A stretch of 34,438 bases of DNA. Origin: Bacteroidales bacterium (lineage in GTDB: Bacteria; Bacteroidota; Bacteroidia; Bacteroidales; JACABE01). The position numbers and the translations under genes are program-made. The stretch spans positions 1 through 34,438 of the forward strand of contig JAHEYQ010000050.1 of the NCBI GenBank assembly GCA_023251515.1, read 5' to 3'. The stretch's first letter is position 1. The number at the start of each line of letters is the position of its first letter. The notes beneath the pieces were generated by a model. The model saw only the letters and a program-made list of their open reading frames with translations. It had not been told where the DNA came from and made no database searches. Of this stretch, positions 1 to 8,555 are shown one piece after another.

Positions 1-2
1 AG

Positions 3-362
3 CCCGGCACTTACTGGGTGCGTGCTTATGTAGCCGAATATGATATCACTTCAACTGATACTATAGTAATAAGTGCCAAAGATGATAATATTTGCAATCC
101 ACCACTTACCATACCCAATGTTATCACCCCCAATGGCGATAGCCAAAACGATAATTTCGTAATCCAGAATGCCGAAACCTACAATATAGCCCTGCAAATA
201 TACAACCGCTGGGGCAACATCATCTACGAAACCACCAACTACCAAAACGATTTCAGTTGTAAAGACTGTGCCGATGGCGTTTACTTTTATGTGCTTAAAG
301 CAAAGAGTAAAAGGAATGGAAGAGAGAAAGATTATAAAGGGAGCCTTAGCATTATTAAATGA
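3..362 (+). CDS. T9SS type B (gliding-motility-associated) C-terminal domain protein, 3' end
   Basis: This is the 3' end of a larger gene that enters from the left edge. The frame is open to base 3, and residues before the internal GTG at 18 (PGTYWVRAYVAEYD) read as ordinary protein. The visible part matches the CHU_C / gliding-motility-associated C-terminal domain: a linker, then NVITPNGDSQND, then IYNRWGNIIYET, then DGVYFYVLKA, ending in LSIIK. This tail directs secretion through the type IX system and cell-surface attachment in Bacteroidota (type B tail). The passenger domain, which would reveal the function, lies outside the window. The family assignment of the tail is secure; the role of the protein is unknown. 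Confidence 0.85.
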   Translation, partial: PGTYWVRAYVAEYDITSTDTIVISAKDDNICNPPLTIPNVITPNGDSQNDNFVIQNAETYNIALQIYNRWGNIIYETTNYQNDFSCKDCADGVYFYVLKAKSKRNGREKDYKGSLSIIK

Positions 363-546
363 TTAAATGATGAATTGAATAAATGAAGAAAGCATAAGAT
401 ACATTGCTCAGAAAAAAGGAATTAACATCAATCTGAAGACTCTCTTTTAGTTGACTTGCCTTTCGGTAAGCAGGTATTTAAACAGTTTGTTTCATCTGAT
501 TTCCATTAAATTAAAGATTTTTTATTCAGAATACACACAAAATTTG

Positions 547-554
547 TAAATTTG
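547..554 (+). promoter_or_regulatory. Bacteroidota -7 promoter element upstream of pheT
   Basis: TAAATTTG matches the Bacteroidota -7 consensus TAnnTTTG and lies 25 bases before the pheT ATG. Only a T-rich, degenerate -33 region is visible around 518-526. The predicted transcript would have a very short leader. Confidence 0.55.
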
Positions 555-579
555 CCCTTTTTAAACTACATAATATCAA

Positions 580-3045
580 ATGAAGATTTCATATAACTGG
601 CTCAAAAGCTATATAAATACTGAATTATCGCCTGTAAAAGCCGGCGAATTGCTTACCGGATGTGGATTGGAAGTAGAAGGTATCGAAAAAACCGAAAGCG
701 TAAAAGGCGGATTGCAAGGTGTTGTTATCGGCGAAGTTAAAACCTGTGTAAAACATCCCGATGCCGATAAATTAAGCATCACAACAGTTGATGTAGGTGC
801 AGAAGAATTATTGCATATCGTTTGCGGTGCTCCCAATGTTGCCGCCGGACAAAAAGTTCCGGTAGCTACCATAGGTACAGTTATTTATAGTGGCGATGAG
901 TCGTTTACCATCAAAAAATCGAAAATCAGAGGCGAACTTTCCGAAGGAATGATTTGCGCCGAAGACGAGCTGGGCTTAGGCCATTCGCATGCCGGAATTA
1001 TGGTGCTCGAAAGCAATGCTGTGGTTGGAACTCCAGCCCGCGATTATTTCGGAATTGAAGACGATTTTACATTCGAAATCGGTTTAACGCCAAATCGTTC
1101 TGATGCTACTTCGCATATTGGTGTAGCCCGCGATTTAATGGCTGTTTACAACAATATCGAAGGCAATTCAGAAAAAATGAAACTGAATTATCCTGATGTA
1201 TCGGCTTTTAAAACAGATAATCACAATCTACATATTGATATTGAAGTAGAAGATACAATTGCTTGTCCTCGTTATACCGGCATTACCTTGTCGGGAATAG
1301 AAGTAAAAGAATCACCAGACTGGTTGAAAAAGAAACTTTTATCTATAGGTTTGCGTCCGATAAATAATATTGTAGATATTACCAATTATGTTTTATTTGA
1401 ATGCGGTCAGCCGCTGCATGCTTTTGATGCTGATAAAATTACGGGCAAAAAAGTAATTGTAAAAAAACTGGCAAAAGATACCACTTTTGTCACACTCGAT
1501 GGAACTGAAAGAAAACTATCGGGCGAAGATCTGATGATATGCAATAATGCTGAAGGAATGTGTATTGCCGGAGTTTTTGGTGGTGCAAAATCGGGAGTAA
1601 CTACCGATACCAAAAATATTTTCCTCGAAAGTGCTTATTTCGATCCAACAACAATACGTAAAACATCTAAATTCCACGGTTTAAAAACCGATGCTAGTTT
1701 CCGTTATGAACGTGGTTGCGATCCCAATATTACGGTTTATGCTTTAAAAAGAGCCATTATGCTGATGAAAGAAATTGCCGGTGGCGAAATTTCATCAGAA
1801 ATAATTGATGTTTATCCAAATATTATCAGCAAAAAAAACGTTGAGGTCACCTATCATAATATCAATCGTTTAATTGGTAAAACTATCGAAAAAGAGAAAG
1901 TAAAAAGCATTTTAACTTCACTCGAAATAGAAATCAGCAACGAAACAGAAGATGGTTTAAGCTTGTTGATTCCCACCAACAAAGTTGATGTTTGCCGCGA
2001 AGCAGATGTAATTGAGGAAATTCTGAGAATATACGGATATAACAATATTGAATTGAGCAGTGAATTGCATTCGAGTATTTCATATTTGCAAAAGCCCGAT
2101 AAAGAAAAGATTCAGAATACCATAGCTGATTATCTTACAGCCAATTCTTTTGTTGAAATCATGAACAATTCCCTTACAAGTTCCGATTATGCGGCAAAAC
2201 TTGAAGATTTGAATCCGACAGCTAATGTAAAGATTTTGAATCCATTGAGCAAAGAACTGGATGTAATGCGTCAGTCTTTGTTATTTGGTGGTTTGGAAAG
2301 TATCAGCTATAACATCAATCGCAAATCAACGGATTTAAAGTTGTATGAATTTGGCAAAATTTACACTTACAATGCCGAAGCTGACAAAGCTGCAAAAGTT
2401 ACCAAACGTTTTGCTGAAGAAAAGCATCTGGCCATATTTGTAAGCGGTCGCAAAATGCCCGAAAGCTGGAGTACTGCCAATACTGCTGCCGATTTCTTTA
2501 ATCTGAAAGTTTATGTGGAAAATATTTTTAAAAGATTAAGAATCAGTACTGACAAAATGCAAATCAGTAAAACTGCAAATTCTGTTTTTTCAGAAGCATT
2601 AACTTATGTTGCCAATGGAAAAACCTTATTATCAGTAGGAAGTTTGCAAAATAAACTGCTTTTGTCATTTGGTATAAAACAGCCTGTATTTTATGCTGAT
2701 TTCAACTGGGATTTGATGATTAAATTAATTCCGGTAAAAGAAATTAACTATACAGAAGTGCCTAAGTTTCCGGAAGTTCGCCGCGATCTGGCACTACTTA
2801 TCAATAAGGAAGTTACGTTTGCCGAAATCGTAAAACTGGCTTATCAGACCGAAAAAAATATATTGCAAAAAGTAAATCTGTTTGATGTTTACGAAGGCGA
2901 CAAACTGGAAGCCGGTAAAAAATCATACGCCGTAAGTTTTATATTACAGGATAAGGAAAAAACCTTAAACGACAAGCAGATAGAAGGCATTATGAATAAA
3001 CTGATAAAAGTTTATACTGAAAAATTGCAAGCGGTAATCAGGTAA
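580..3045 (+). CDS. pheT: Phenylalanine--tRNA ligase beta subunit
   Basis: The beta subunit of the cytoplasmic PheRS heterotetramer, which charges tRNA-Phe. At 821 residues it has the usual bacterial length and full domain set: an EMAP-II-like tRNA-binding fold near residues 40-150, the B3/B4 editing region near 215-390 (ending in LKTDASFRYERGCDP), the B5 domain near 410-480, the catalytic-like core, and an anticodon-binding FDX-ACB domain from about 727 (VPKFPEVRRDLALLI) to the end. The ATG at 580 starts the canonical MKISYNWLKSYI. The alpha subunit gene pheS is not adjacent, so the subunits are encoded at separate loci. Confidence 0.97.
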   Translation: MKISYNWLKSYINTELSPVKAGELLTGCGLEVEGIEKTESVKGGLQGVVIGEVKTCVKHPDADKLSITTVDVGAEELLHIVCGAPNVAAGQKVPVATIGTVIYSGDESFTIKKSKIRGELSEGMICAEDELGLGHSHAGIMVLESNAVVGTPARDYFGIEDDFTFEIGLTPNRSDATSHIGVARDLMAVYNNIEGNSEKMKLNYPDVSAFKTDNHNLHIDIEVEDTIACPRYTGITLSGIEVKESPDWLKKKLLSIGLRPINNIVDITNYVLFECGQPLHAFDADKITGKKVIVKKLAKDTTFVTLDGTERKLSGEDLMICNNAEGMCIAGVFGGAKSGVTTDTKNIFLESAYFDPTTIRKTSKFHGLKTDASFRYERGCDPNITVYALKRAIMLMKEIAGGEISSEIIDVYPNIISKKNVEVTYHNINRLIGKTIEKEKVKSILTSLEIEISNETEDGLSLLIPTNKVDVCREADVIEEILRIYGYNNIELSSELHSSISYLQKPDKEKIQNTIADYLTANSFVEIMNNSLTSSDYAAKLEDLNPTANVKILNPLSKELDVMRQSLLFGGLESISYNINRKSTDLKLYEFGKIYTYNAEADKAAKVTKRFAEEKHLAIFVSGRKMPESWSTANTAADFFNLKVYVENIFKRLRISTDKMQISKTANSVFSEALTYVANGKTLLSVGSLQNKLLLSFGIKQPVFYADFNWDLMIKLIPVKEINYTEVPKFPEVRRDLALLINKEVTFAEIVKLAYQTEKNILQKVNLFDVYEGDKLEAGKKSYAVSFILQDKEKTLNDKQIEGIMNKLIKVYTEKLQAVIR

Positions 3046-3112
3046 TTTATGCTTTTTGTTTAACAAAATGTAATAAAACCTGGTTTTAATATTTAATTTC
3101 TGAAAACATACC

Positions 3113-3146
3113 AAGCCTGACAAGTTTTTTAAAAGCTGTCAGGTTT
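3113..3146 (+). terminator. Stem-loop downstream of pheT
   Basis: AAGCCTGACA and TGTCAGGTTT form a 10-bp stem (one G-T wobble) around a 14-base A/T-rich loop, about 70 bases after the pheT stop. It could be a terminator or 3'-end stabiliser, although the U tract is short. It may instead be a copy of a dispersed intergenic palindrome. Confidence 0.5.
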
Positions 3147-3193
3147 ACTTATAAAAATAAATATTATTTTCACGTTAAAATAGGGTTATCTAA

Positions 3194-3832
3194 ATGAATC
3201 ACGTTAATATGAATTACAAAATACTGATACTGTTTACTATTGCTATGCTAAGTTTTTCTGCAAAAGCACAATATTTTAATGCAGGAGCCAAACTGGGTAT
3301 TGTGGCCTCTCAGGTTGATGGAGATACTTATAGTGGTTTCGATAAACTCGGATTTAATATTGGAGCTTTCGTAAATTATAAATTATCTTATCGTACTTCT
3401 TTACAGCTTGAACTTGAATATATTCAGAAAGGGAGTAAACATAATCCTAATTATGATAAGAATGATTTTGAACAGTACAAAATGAGTTTATCTTATATAC
3501 AAGTACCTGTAATATTGCAATATAAACTTTCGCAAAATATGGCTGTTGAAGCAGGACCTTCATTTGGTGTTTTAATATCAAATTATGAAGAACGTGATAA
3601 CTTTGAAATCAGCAGTAATCCATTCAGAAACTTTGCTTTAAATATCTCTGCCGGATTTGTTTATACTTTAAATGAAAACTGGAAAGTAAATTTCCGTAAT
3701 GATTATTCTTTGTTGGGTATCAGACAGAAAGCAGCACCAGGCGATCGTTACATATGGTTTCACTACGGTCAGTTTAATAATGCATTGGTTCTTTCAATAC
3801 AATATGTAATTAGCCATGCCAAAGACAAATAA
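3194..3832 (+). CDS. Outer-membrane beta-barrel protein (PorT-like family)
   Basis: A 212-residue secreted protein with a signal peptide (hydrophobic core ILILFTIAMLSFS, cleavage after AKA). The mature part begins QYFNAGAKLGI and alternates hydrophobic and polar residues in beta-strands with conserved glycines (GFNIGAFVNY, LELEYIQKGSKH, VPVILQYKL, VEAGPSFGVLI). This is the pattern of the PorT / OMP_b-brl_2 barrels common in Bacteroidota, which have about eight strands. A second ATG at 3209 gives a more compact signal peptide and is an equally good start. Its stop lies one base before the preferred ubiX start. The specific role is unknown. Confidence 0.8.
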   Translation: MNHVNMNYKILILFTIAMLSFSAKAQYFNAGAKLGIVASQVDGDTYSGFDKLGFNIGAFVNYKLSYRTSLQLELEYIQKGSKHNPNYDKNDFEQYKMSLSYIQVPVILQYKLSQNMAVEAGPSFGVLISNYEERDNFEISSNPFRNFALNISAGFVYTLNENWKVNFRNDYSLLGIRQKAAPGDRYIWFHYGQFNNALVLSIQYVISHAKDK

Positions 3833-3833
3833 G

Positions 3834-4397
3834 ATGAAATTAGCTGTAGGAGTAACCGGCGCAAGCGGTGCAGTTTATGCCAAGGTTTTGTTCGACAAAC
3901 TTATTCAATATCAGGATCAATTTTCTGAAATTGGTATTGTTTTTACTGAAAATGCAAAAGACGTTTGGGAATATGAACTGGGTAATACTGATTTTCAGAA
4001 ATTACCATTTAACCTATACAAAACTTACGATTTTTATGCTCCATTTGCTTCAGGTTCTGCCGGATATGATGCTCTGATTATTTGTCCGTGCACTATGGGA
4101 ACTTTAGGGCGGATTGCTTCGGGAGTAGCTAGCGATTTGATTAGCCGTGCCGCCGATGTAATGCTGAAAGAAAGAAAAAAACTGATTTTGGTTGCACGTG
4201 AAACACCTCTTAACCTGATACATATCAACAATATGAAAACCCTCACTGAAGCCGGAGGAATTATTTGCCCTGCTACTCCTTCTTTTTACAGCAAACCGCA
4301 AACTATTGAAGAGGTAGCAGCTACTGTAATCGACAGGATTTTGCAACTGGCTGATATTAAAACAAATTCATTTAAATGGGGATCAAGCAAAAAATAA
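3834..4397 (+). CDS. ubiX: Flavin prenyltransferase UbiX
   Basis: UbiX attaches a dimethylallyl unit to FMN to make prenylated FMN, the cofactor of UbiD-type decarboxylases. The 187-residue product starts MKLAVGVTGASGAVYA, the N-terminal FMN-binding Rossmann motif. It then has the family signatures ICPCTMGTLGRIASG, LISRAADVMLKERK, LVARETPLNLIH and ICPATPSFY. An ATG at 3816 is in frame, but it would overlap the barrel gene by 17 bases and add a non-conserved MPKTNK extension, so 3834 is preferred. No ubiD-type gene is in the window. Confidence 0.93.
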   Translation: MKLAVGVTGASGAVYAKVLFDKLIQYQDQFSEIGIVFTENAKDVWEYELGNTDFQKLPFNLYKTYDFYAPFASGSAGYDALIICPCTMGTLGRIASGVASDLISRAADVMLKERKKLILVARETPLNLIHINNMKTLTEAGGIICPATPSFYSKPQTIEEVAATVIDRILQLADIKTNSFKWGSSKK

Positions 4398-4404
4398 TAT
4401 TAAA

Positions 4405-5097
4405 ATGGAAAATAGCAATTCTAAACCTGAACTTTTTAATATCGTACTAAGAAAAGCACAGCTGAAACAAGATATTTATGCTTGTACTTTTAGTGCAATT
4501 AATCTTTTGAAAGAAGTTAGTGCAGAGGTAATTAAGGATTTTAAAGCAAAATTACCTGCTGACGAAAAGCGGATTTCTTTCGATTATAAAGACAAAAGCG
4601 GATTTGAGTTCGAAATGAAGTTTGCCGGCGATATTCTTATATTTACGATGCATACCAATATTTTTGAATTTTCACGGAATCACGAAATCATGAAAACGTC
4701 TTATATAAAGGATAATCCTGATCGTTCCTATTGCGGAATTATCAATATTTACAACTTTCTGGCAGACTCTTTTAAATACAACCGCGAAAATGATATCGGT
4801 TATCTGATTGGCAGAATTTTTATCAATAAAGAAAATCATTATTATATTGAAGGCAAAAAGGAAGTAGGCATGATGTATAATAATTTCTCTTCCAATATTA
4901 TGGATAAAAAGGCTGCAATGGAAATTCTTGAAAAGACGATTCTTTATACCACAAATTTTGATCTTCTTACACCACCTTACGATGAAGTAAAAGAGGTAAC
5001 GGTTTACGAAATGCAGTCGAATCTTGATAGCATGCGATTAAAAACAGGCAAACGCTTAGGCTTTAAATTTCAGGCAGATATAGAAAATCTGAAATAG
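4405..5097 (+). CDS. Conserved hypothetical protein, cytoplasmic
   Basis: A 230-residue protein that I do not recognise by name. It has no signal peptide or membrane segment. It begins just after ubiX and is followed closely by mutS2, so the three are probably cotranscribed. The sequence is mixed alpha/beta with charged helices at the N terminus (LRKAQLKQDIYACTF) and a beta-rich core containing FEFEMKFAGDILIFTMHTN, SYCGIINIYNFLAD and DIGYLIGRIFINKENHYY. Codon use and composition resemble the neighbours, so it is a real native gene. No catalytic motif is evident. Confidence 0.75.
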   Translation: MENSNSKPELFNIVLRKAQLKQDIYACTFSAINLLKEVSAEVIKDFKAKLPADEKRISFDYKDKSGFEFEMKFAGDILIFTMHTNIFEFSRNHEIMKTSYIKDNPDRSYCGIINIYNFLADSFKYNRENDIGYLIGRIFINKENHYYIEGKKEVGMMYNNFSSNIMDKKAAMEILEKTILYTTNFDLLTPPYDEVKEVTVYEMQSNLDSMRLKTGKRLGFKFQADIENLK

Positions 5098-5125
5098 TAC
5101 TTTAACTTGTAAAAAACAAAATACT

Positions 5126-7552
5126 TTGATTCATCCTGCAAATATCGAACAAAAATTAGGTTTTGATACGGTTCGCCAACTTATTAAAAAAGAATGTGTA
5201 AGCACATTGGGTGAAAAAATTACCGAAAGTTTTGCTTTCAGAAACGATTATAATCTGATAAATACTTTGCTTGATCAAACTGAGGAGTTCAGGCAGATTT
5301 TACTTTTCGATAATCACTTTCCCTCACAGGATTATTTTGATCTTACCCCCGAAATTGACAAAATAAGAGTTCAGGGTTCATTTATTGAAATACAATCACT
5401 TATAGACTTGAGATTGTCGCTTATTTGCATTTTTAACTGTTTGAAATTTTTAAAACCAACTGAAGATGAAATTAAATATCCTGAATTGTATAAACTTTCA
5501 ACTAAAGTAAATCTGAATGAAAACCTGATACAGGCAATTGACAGGATATTAGACGAAAAAGGAATTATCAGAGATGATGCTTCAAGCGATTTATATAAAA
5601 TAAGGAAAGATTTACGTCAGAAAACTGCAAATGCCGAAAAGAAACTGAATCAAACACTTGCAATTGCCCGCAAAGAAGGTTGGACCGGTGATGATGTTTC
5701 GGTTACCATCCGTAATGGAAGAGCAGTAATTCCTGTTACGGCAAGTAACAAGCGAAAAATCAGAGGATTTGTCCATGACGCTTCGGCAACCGGGCAAACT
5801 TATTATGTTGAACCCGAAGAAGTTTTTGAATTAAACAACGAAATCAGAGAATTAGAACATGACGAACGTATCGAGATTGTAAAAATTCTTATCGAATTTA
5901 CTGATTTTTTGCGTCCTTATTCCTACGAACTCAAACAAGCATATTATTTTTTGTCGTTGATGGATTTTATTAGGGCAAAAGCCAGATTTGCTATAAAAAT
6001 CGAAGGTGTAAAACCATTAATATCAAACAAAACGCAATTGGAATGGTATAATGCCAAACATCCTTTGCTTTATTTATCGCACAAAGCACAAAACAGAGAA
6101 ATAGAACCTCTTACAATAAAATTAAATAAAAAGGATAGAATATTAATAATTTCCGGACCCAATGCCGGAGGCAAATCTGTTTGTTTGAAAACGGTTGGTT
6201 TACTGCAATATATGCTTCAATGCGGATTGTTGATTCCAATGAAACATACTTCAGAAACCGGAATTTTCGATCATTTGTTTATTGATATTGGTGATGAGCA
6301 ATCTATTGAGAATGATTTGAGTACATACAGTTCTCATTTGCTGAATATGAAAAAATTGCTCGAAAAAGCCAATAAATCTACTTTATTTCTTATAGATGAA
6401 TTTGGAGCCGGCACCGAGCCACAACTTGGTGGAGCAATTGCTGAATCTATTTTAGAAGAAGTAGCTAATAAGCAGGCTTTTGGAGTTATTACAACCCATT
6501 ATTCCAATCTGAAATTAATGGCTGGTAAAATTGAGGGAATTATCAATGGTGCAATGCTTTACGATACCGAAAACATGCATCCTTTGTATAAGCTTAAAAT
6601 TGGTAAACCCGGTAGTTCATTTGCTTTTGAAATAGCTCAAAATATTGGATTCCAAAAATCTGTACTCGATAAAGCACGTTCAAAATCAGGAAAATCACAT
6701 CTTGATTTCGAACAGCAACTTCAACAACTTGAGGTTGATAAAGAAGAAATTATCAGGCAAAAGCAAGAATTAAAAATTGCAGATGATTTTCTTTCTGAAA
6801 TGATTGAAAAGTATCAGAAACTTAGCGAAATACTCGAAAGTACAAAACGTCAGATTATTAAGCAAGCCAAGGATGAAGCAAAAGAATTGATTCATCAATC
6901 AAACCGTATCATCGAAAATGCTGTAAGACAAATTAAAGAAAGCAATGCCGAAAAAGAAGTTACTCGCCAGGCAAGAGAAAATATCAGCAAATTTGAAGAG
7001 AAAATCGAAAAACTTGATTCTTCGGTAAAGAAAGCCAAAGGCAAAACTACAGTAAAAAAGTTGGAAGAAATTGATAAATCACCAATTTTTATTGGCGATT
7101 TTGTAAAAATAATTGGTCAACAAACAGTTGGTGAGGTTGAATTTATTAAAGGTGACAAAGCCATTGTAATTGCAAATTCTATTAAAGTAAGCCTACCTTT
7201 ATCGCAATTACAGAAAGTTTCTAAGAAAGAAGCTCTTCAGAAAACGCCTACAGCAAAAAAGACAAATTACGGAAGTGTAATGGCTGAAATCAACAGCAAA
7301 GCAGCTAATTTTAATCCATCGCTTGATGTACGGGGTAAAAGAGCCGAAGAAGCTATTTTATTAGTTAAAAATCTGGTAGATGAAGCCATTCTGCTAAGTG
7401 TGTATGAATTAACGATTTTACATGGAAAAGGCAATGGAATCTTACGACATGTAATCCGCGAATATCTAAGAAGTATAGATGAAGTTAAAGACATAAGAAA
7501 TCAGCATATTGAAAGAGGTGGCGATGGAATTACATTGGTTAGCCTGAAATAA
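5126..7552 (+). CDS. mutS2: Endonuclease MutS2 (ribosome/recombination-associated MutS paralogue)
   Basis: MutS2 proteins are DNA-structure- or ribosome-binding ATPases linked to suppressing recombination and rescuing stalled ribosomes. The 808-residue product has the full family layout: a core without the mismatch-recognition domain, Walker A GPNAGGKS at 344-351, Walker B with D424/E425 (TLFLIDEFGAGTEP), the EFGAGTEPQLGGA region, a long charged coiled coil near 520-650, and a C-terminal Smr domain from about 735 with LDVRGKRAEEA and HGKGNGILR. The start is TTG at 5126, giving MIHPANIEQKLGFD, which fits the usual N terminus. No ATG is suitably placed upstream. Confidence 0.95.
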   Translation: MIHPANIEQKLGFDTVRQLIKKECVSTLGEKITESFAFRNDYNLINTLLDQTEEFRQILLFDNHFPSQDYFDLTPEIDKIRVQGSFIEIQSLIDLRLSLICIFNCLKFLKPTEDEIKYPELYKLSTKVNLNENLIQAIDRILDEKGIIRDDASSDLYKIRKDLRQKTANAEKKLNQTLAIARKEGWTGDDVSVTIRNGRAVIPVTASNKRKIRGFVHDASATGQTYYVEPEEVFELNNEIRELEHDERIEIVKILIEFTDFLRPYSYELKQAYYFLSLMDFIRAKARFAIKIEGVKPLISNKTQLEWYNAKHPLLYLSHKAQNREIEPLTIKLNKKDRILIISGPNAGGKSVCLKTVGLLQYMLQCGLLIPMKHTSETGIFDHLFIDIGDEQSIENDLSTYSSHLLNMKKLLEKANKSTLFLIDEFGAGTEPQLGGAIAESILEEVANKQAFGVITTHYSNLKLMAGKIEGIINGAMLYDTENMHPLYKLKIGKPGSSFAFEIAQNIGFQKSVLDKARSKSGKSHLDFEQQLQQLEVDKEEIIRQKQELKIADDFLSEMIEKYQKLSEILESTKRQIIKQAKDEAKELIHQSNRIIENAVRQIKESNAEKEVTRQARENISKFEEKIEKLDSSVKKAKGKTTVKKLEEIDKSPIFIGDFVKIIGQQTVGEVEFIKGDKAIVIANSIKVSLPLSQLQKVSKKEALQKTPTAKKTNYGSVMAEINSKAANFNPSLDVRGKRAEEAILLVKNLVDEAILLSVYELTILHGKGNGILRHVIREYLRSIDEVKDIRNQHIERGGDGITLVSLK

Positions 7553-7627
7553 ATTATAAAATAATTATTCATAAAACGCACAATATCATTATATTAAAAA
7601 TTATTTTTCTATTTTAACAAAATTTTT

Positions 7628-7658
7628 CTTGTTTTCGCAAATTCCTGTTGTATATTTG
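7628..7658 (+). promoter_or_regulatory. Promoter of the ABC/GntR/GIN operon
   Basis: CTTG at 7628-7631 (near the -33 TTTG) is followed after 19 bp by TATATTTG at 7651-7658, a full match to the Bacteroidota -7 consensus TAnnTTTG. The predicted transcription start falls inside the inverted repeat at 7661-7682, about 40 bases before the first gene. Confidence 0.7.
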
Positions 7659-7660
7659 CA

Positions 7661-7682
7661 GTGTATTAATACGATAATACAC
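7661..7682. promoter_or_regulatory. Putative operator of the YtrA-type GntR repressor
   Basis: A perfect 8-bp inverted repeat, GTGTATTA-N6-TAATACAC, starts three bases after the -7 box and covers the predicted transcription start. GntR-family regulators bind dyad sites as dimers, and YtrA-subfamily members usually repress their own ABC-transporter operon. The only such regulator here is the third gene of the operon this site precedes. Autoregulation is an inference from position and symmetry. Confidence 0.65.
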
Positions 7683-7704
7683 TAAAACAATTAAATATTT
7701 TAAA

Positions 7705-8553
7705 ATGATAGAAATTAATGAATTAGCGTTTAGCTATAAAAAGAAAAAGCCGCTTTTCAATCATTTGAATTTGCAGCTTCCCTCGGGACGCATACATGGT
7801 TTACTGGGAAAAAACGGTGCTGGCAAAACCACTTTGCTCAAATTGATTTCCGGATTATTATTTCCTAACAATGGTAATATCAAAACATTGGGATTTGATC
7901 CAAGCAAACGTAAACCCGGTATGTTGCAGGATATTTATTTTCTGTTTGAAGAATTTACTTTACCCGATTTCAGTATCCAAAAGTTTAAAGATGTTTATGA
8001 AGGATTTTATCCAAATTTTATTGAAAATCAATTTAACGAATATCTGAATGAATTTGAAATTCATGACAATGAGAAATTGAACAGTTTGTCGTACGGGCAA
8101 AAGAAAAAAGTGTTGATTTCCTTTGGATTAGCTACCAACACCAAACTCCTGATTATGGATGAACCGACTAACGGTTTGGATATTCCTTCAAAAAGTCAGT
8201 TTCGTAAAATTATGGCTGGAGCAATTGATGACAATAAATGTGTGATTATTTCAACACATCAGGTGAGAGATCTTGATAATCTGATAGATTCAATTACTAT
8301 TCTCGACCAGCAGGATGTAATACTTAGTGAACCGATTGAAAATATTACAGCAAAACTCTGTTTTAAAGCATTATCACATAATGAAAAAGAAGAAAACATC
8401 TTGTTCTCAGAAAGCAGTTTGAAAGGAAATTGGATAGTTGTTGAAAACTTTCATAATGAAGAAAGCAAACTTGATATCGAGATGCTGTTTAATGCTACAT
8501 TTGCCAACAAATCAAGAATTCAAAATTTATTTAAAAACAAAAATACCAGGTAG
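7705..8553 (+). CDS. ABC transporter ATP-binding protein
   Basis: A 282-residue cytoplasmic ATPase of an ABC-2-type transporter. Walker A is GKNGAGKT at 35-42, the signature LSYGQKKKV starts at 128, Walker B ends in D152-E153 (LLIMDEPTNGLD), and the switch histidine is H185 (ISTHQ). The region after about 215 is a divergent C-terminal extension. It is the first gene of a four-gene operon, two bases before the permease and upstream of a YtrA-like repressor. This is the usual arrangement of stress-induced YtrBC-like exporters. The substrate cannot be read from sequence. Confidence 0.93.
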   Translation: MIEINELAFSYKKKKPLFNHLNLQLPSGRIHGLLGKNGAGKTTLLKLISGLLFPNNGNIKTLGFDPSKRKPGMLQDIYFLFEEFTLPDFSIQKFKDVYEGFYPNFIENQFNEYLNEFEIHDNEKLNSLSYGQKKKVLISFGLATNTKLLIMDEPTNGLDIPSKSQFRKIMAGAIDDNKCVIISTHQVRDLDNLIDSITILDQQDVILSEPIENITAKLCFKALSHNEKEENILFSESSLKGNWIVVENFHNEESKLDIEMLFNATFANKSRIQNLFKNKNTR

Positions 8554-8555
8554 AT

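Noticed and set aside
363..579. A possible small RNA or tRNA in the gap before pheT
   Set aside because: Only a weak 6-bp stem (CTTGCC/GGTAAG) and AT-rich short repeats are present; no cloverleaf or T-loop sequence is found.
3816..3833. An upstream ATG for ubiX
   Set aside because: It would overlap the preceding gene and add residues absent from the usual UbiX N terminus; the ATG at 3834 gives the canonical start.
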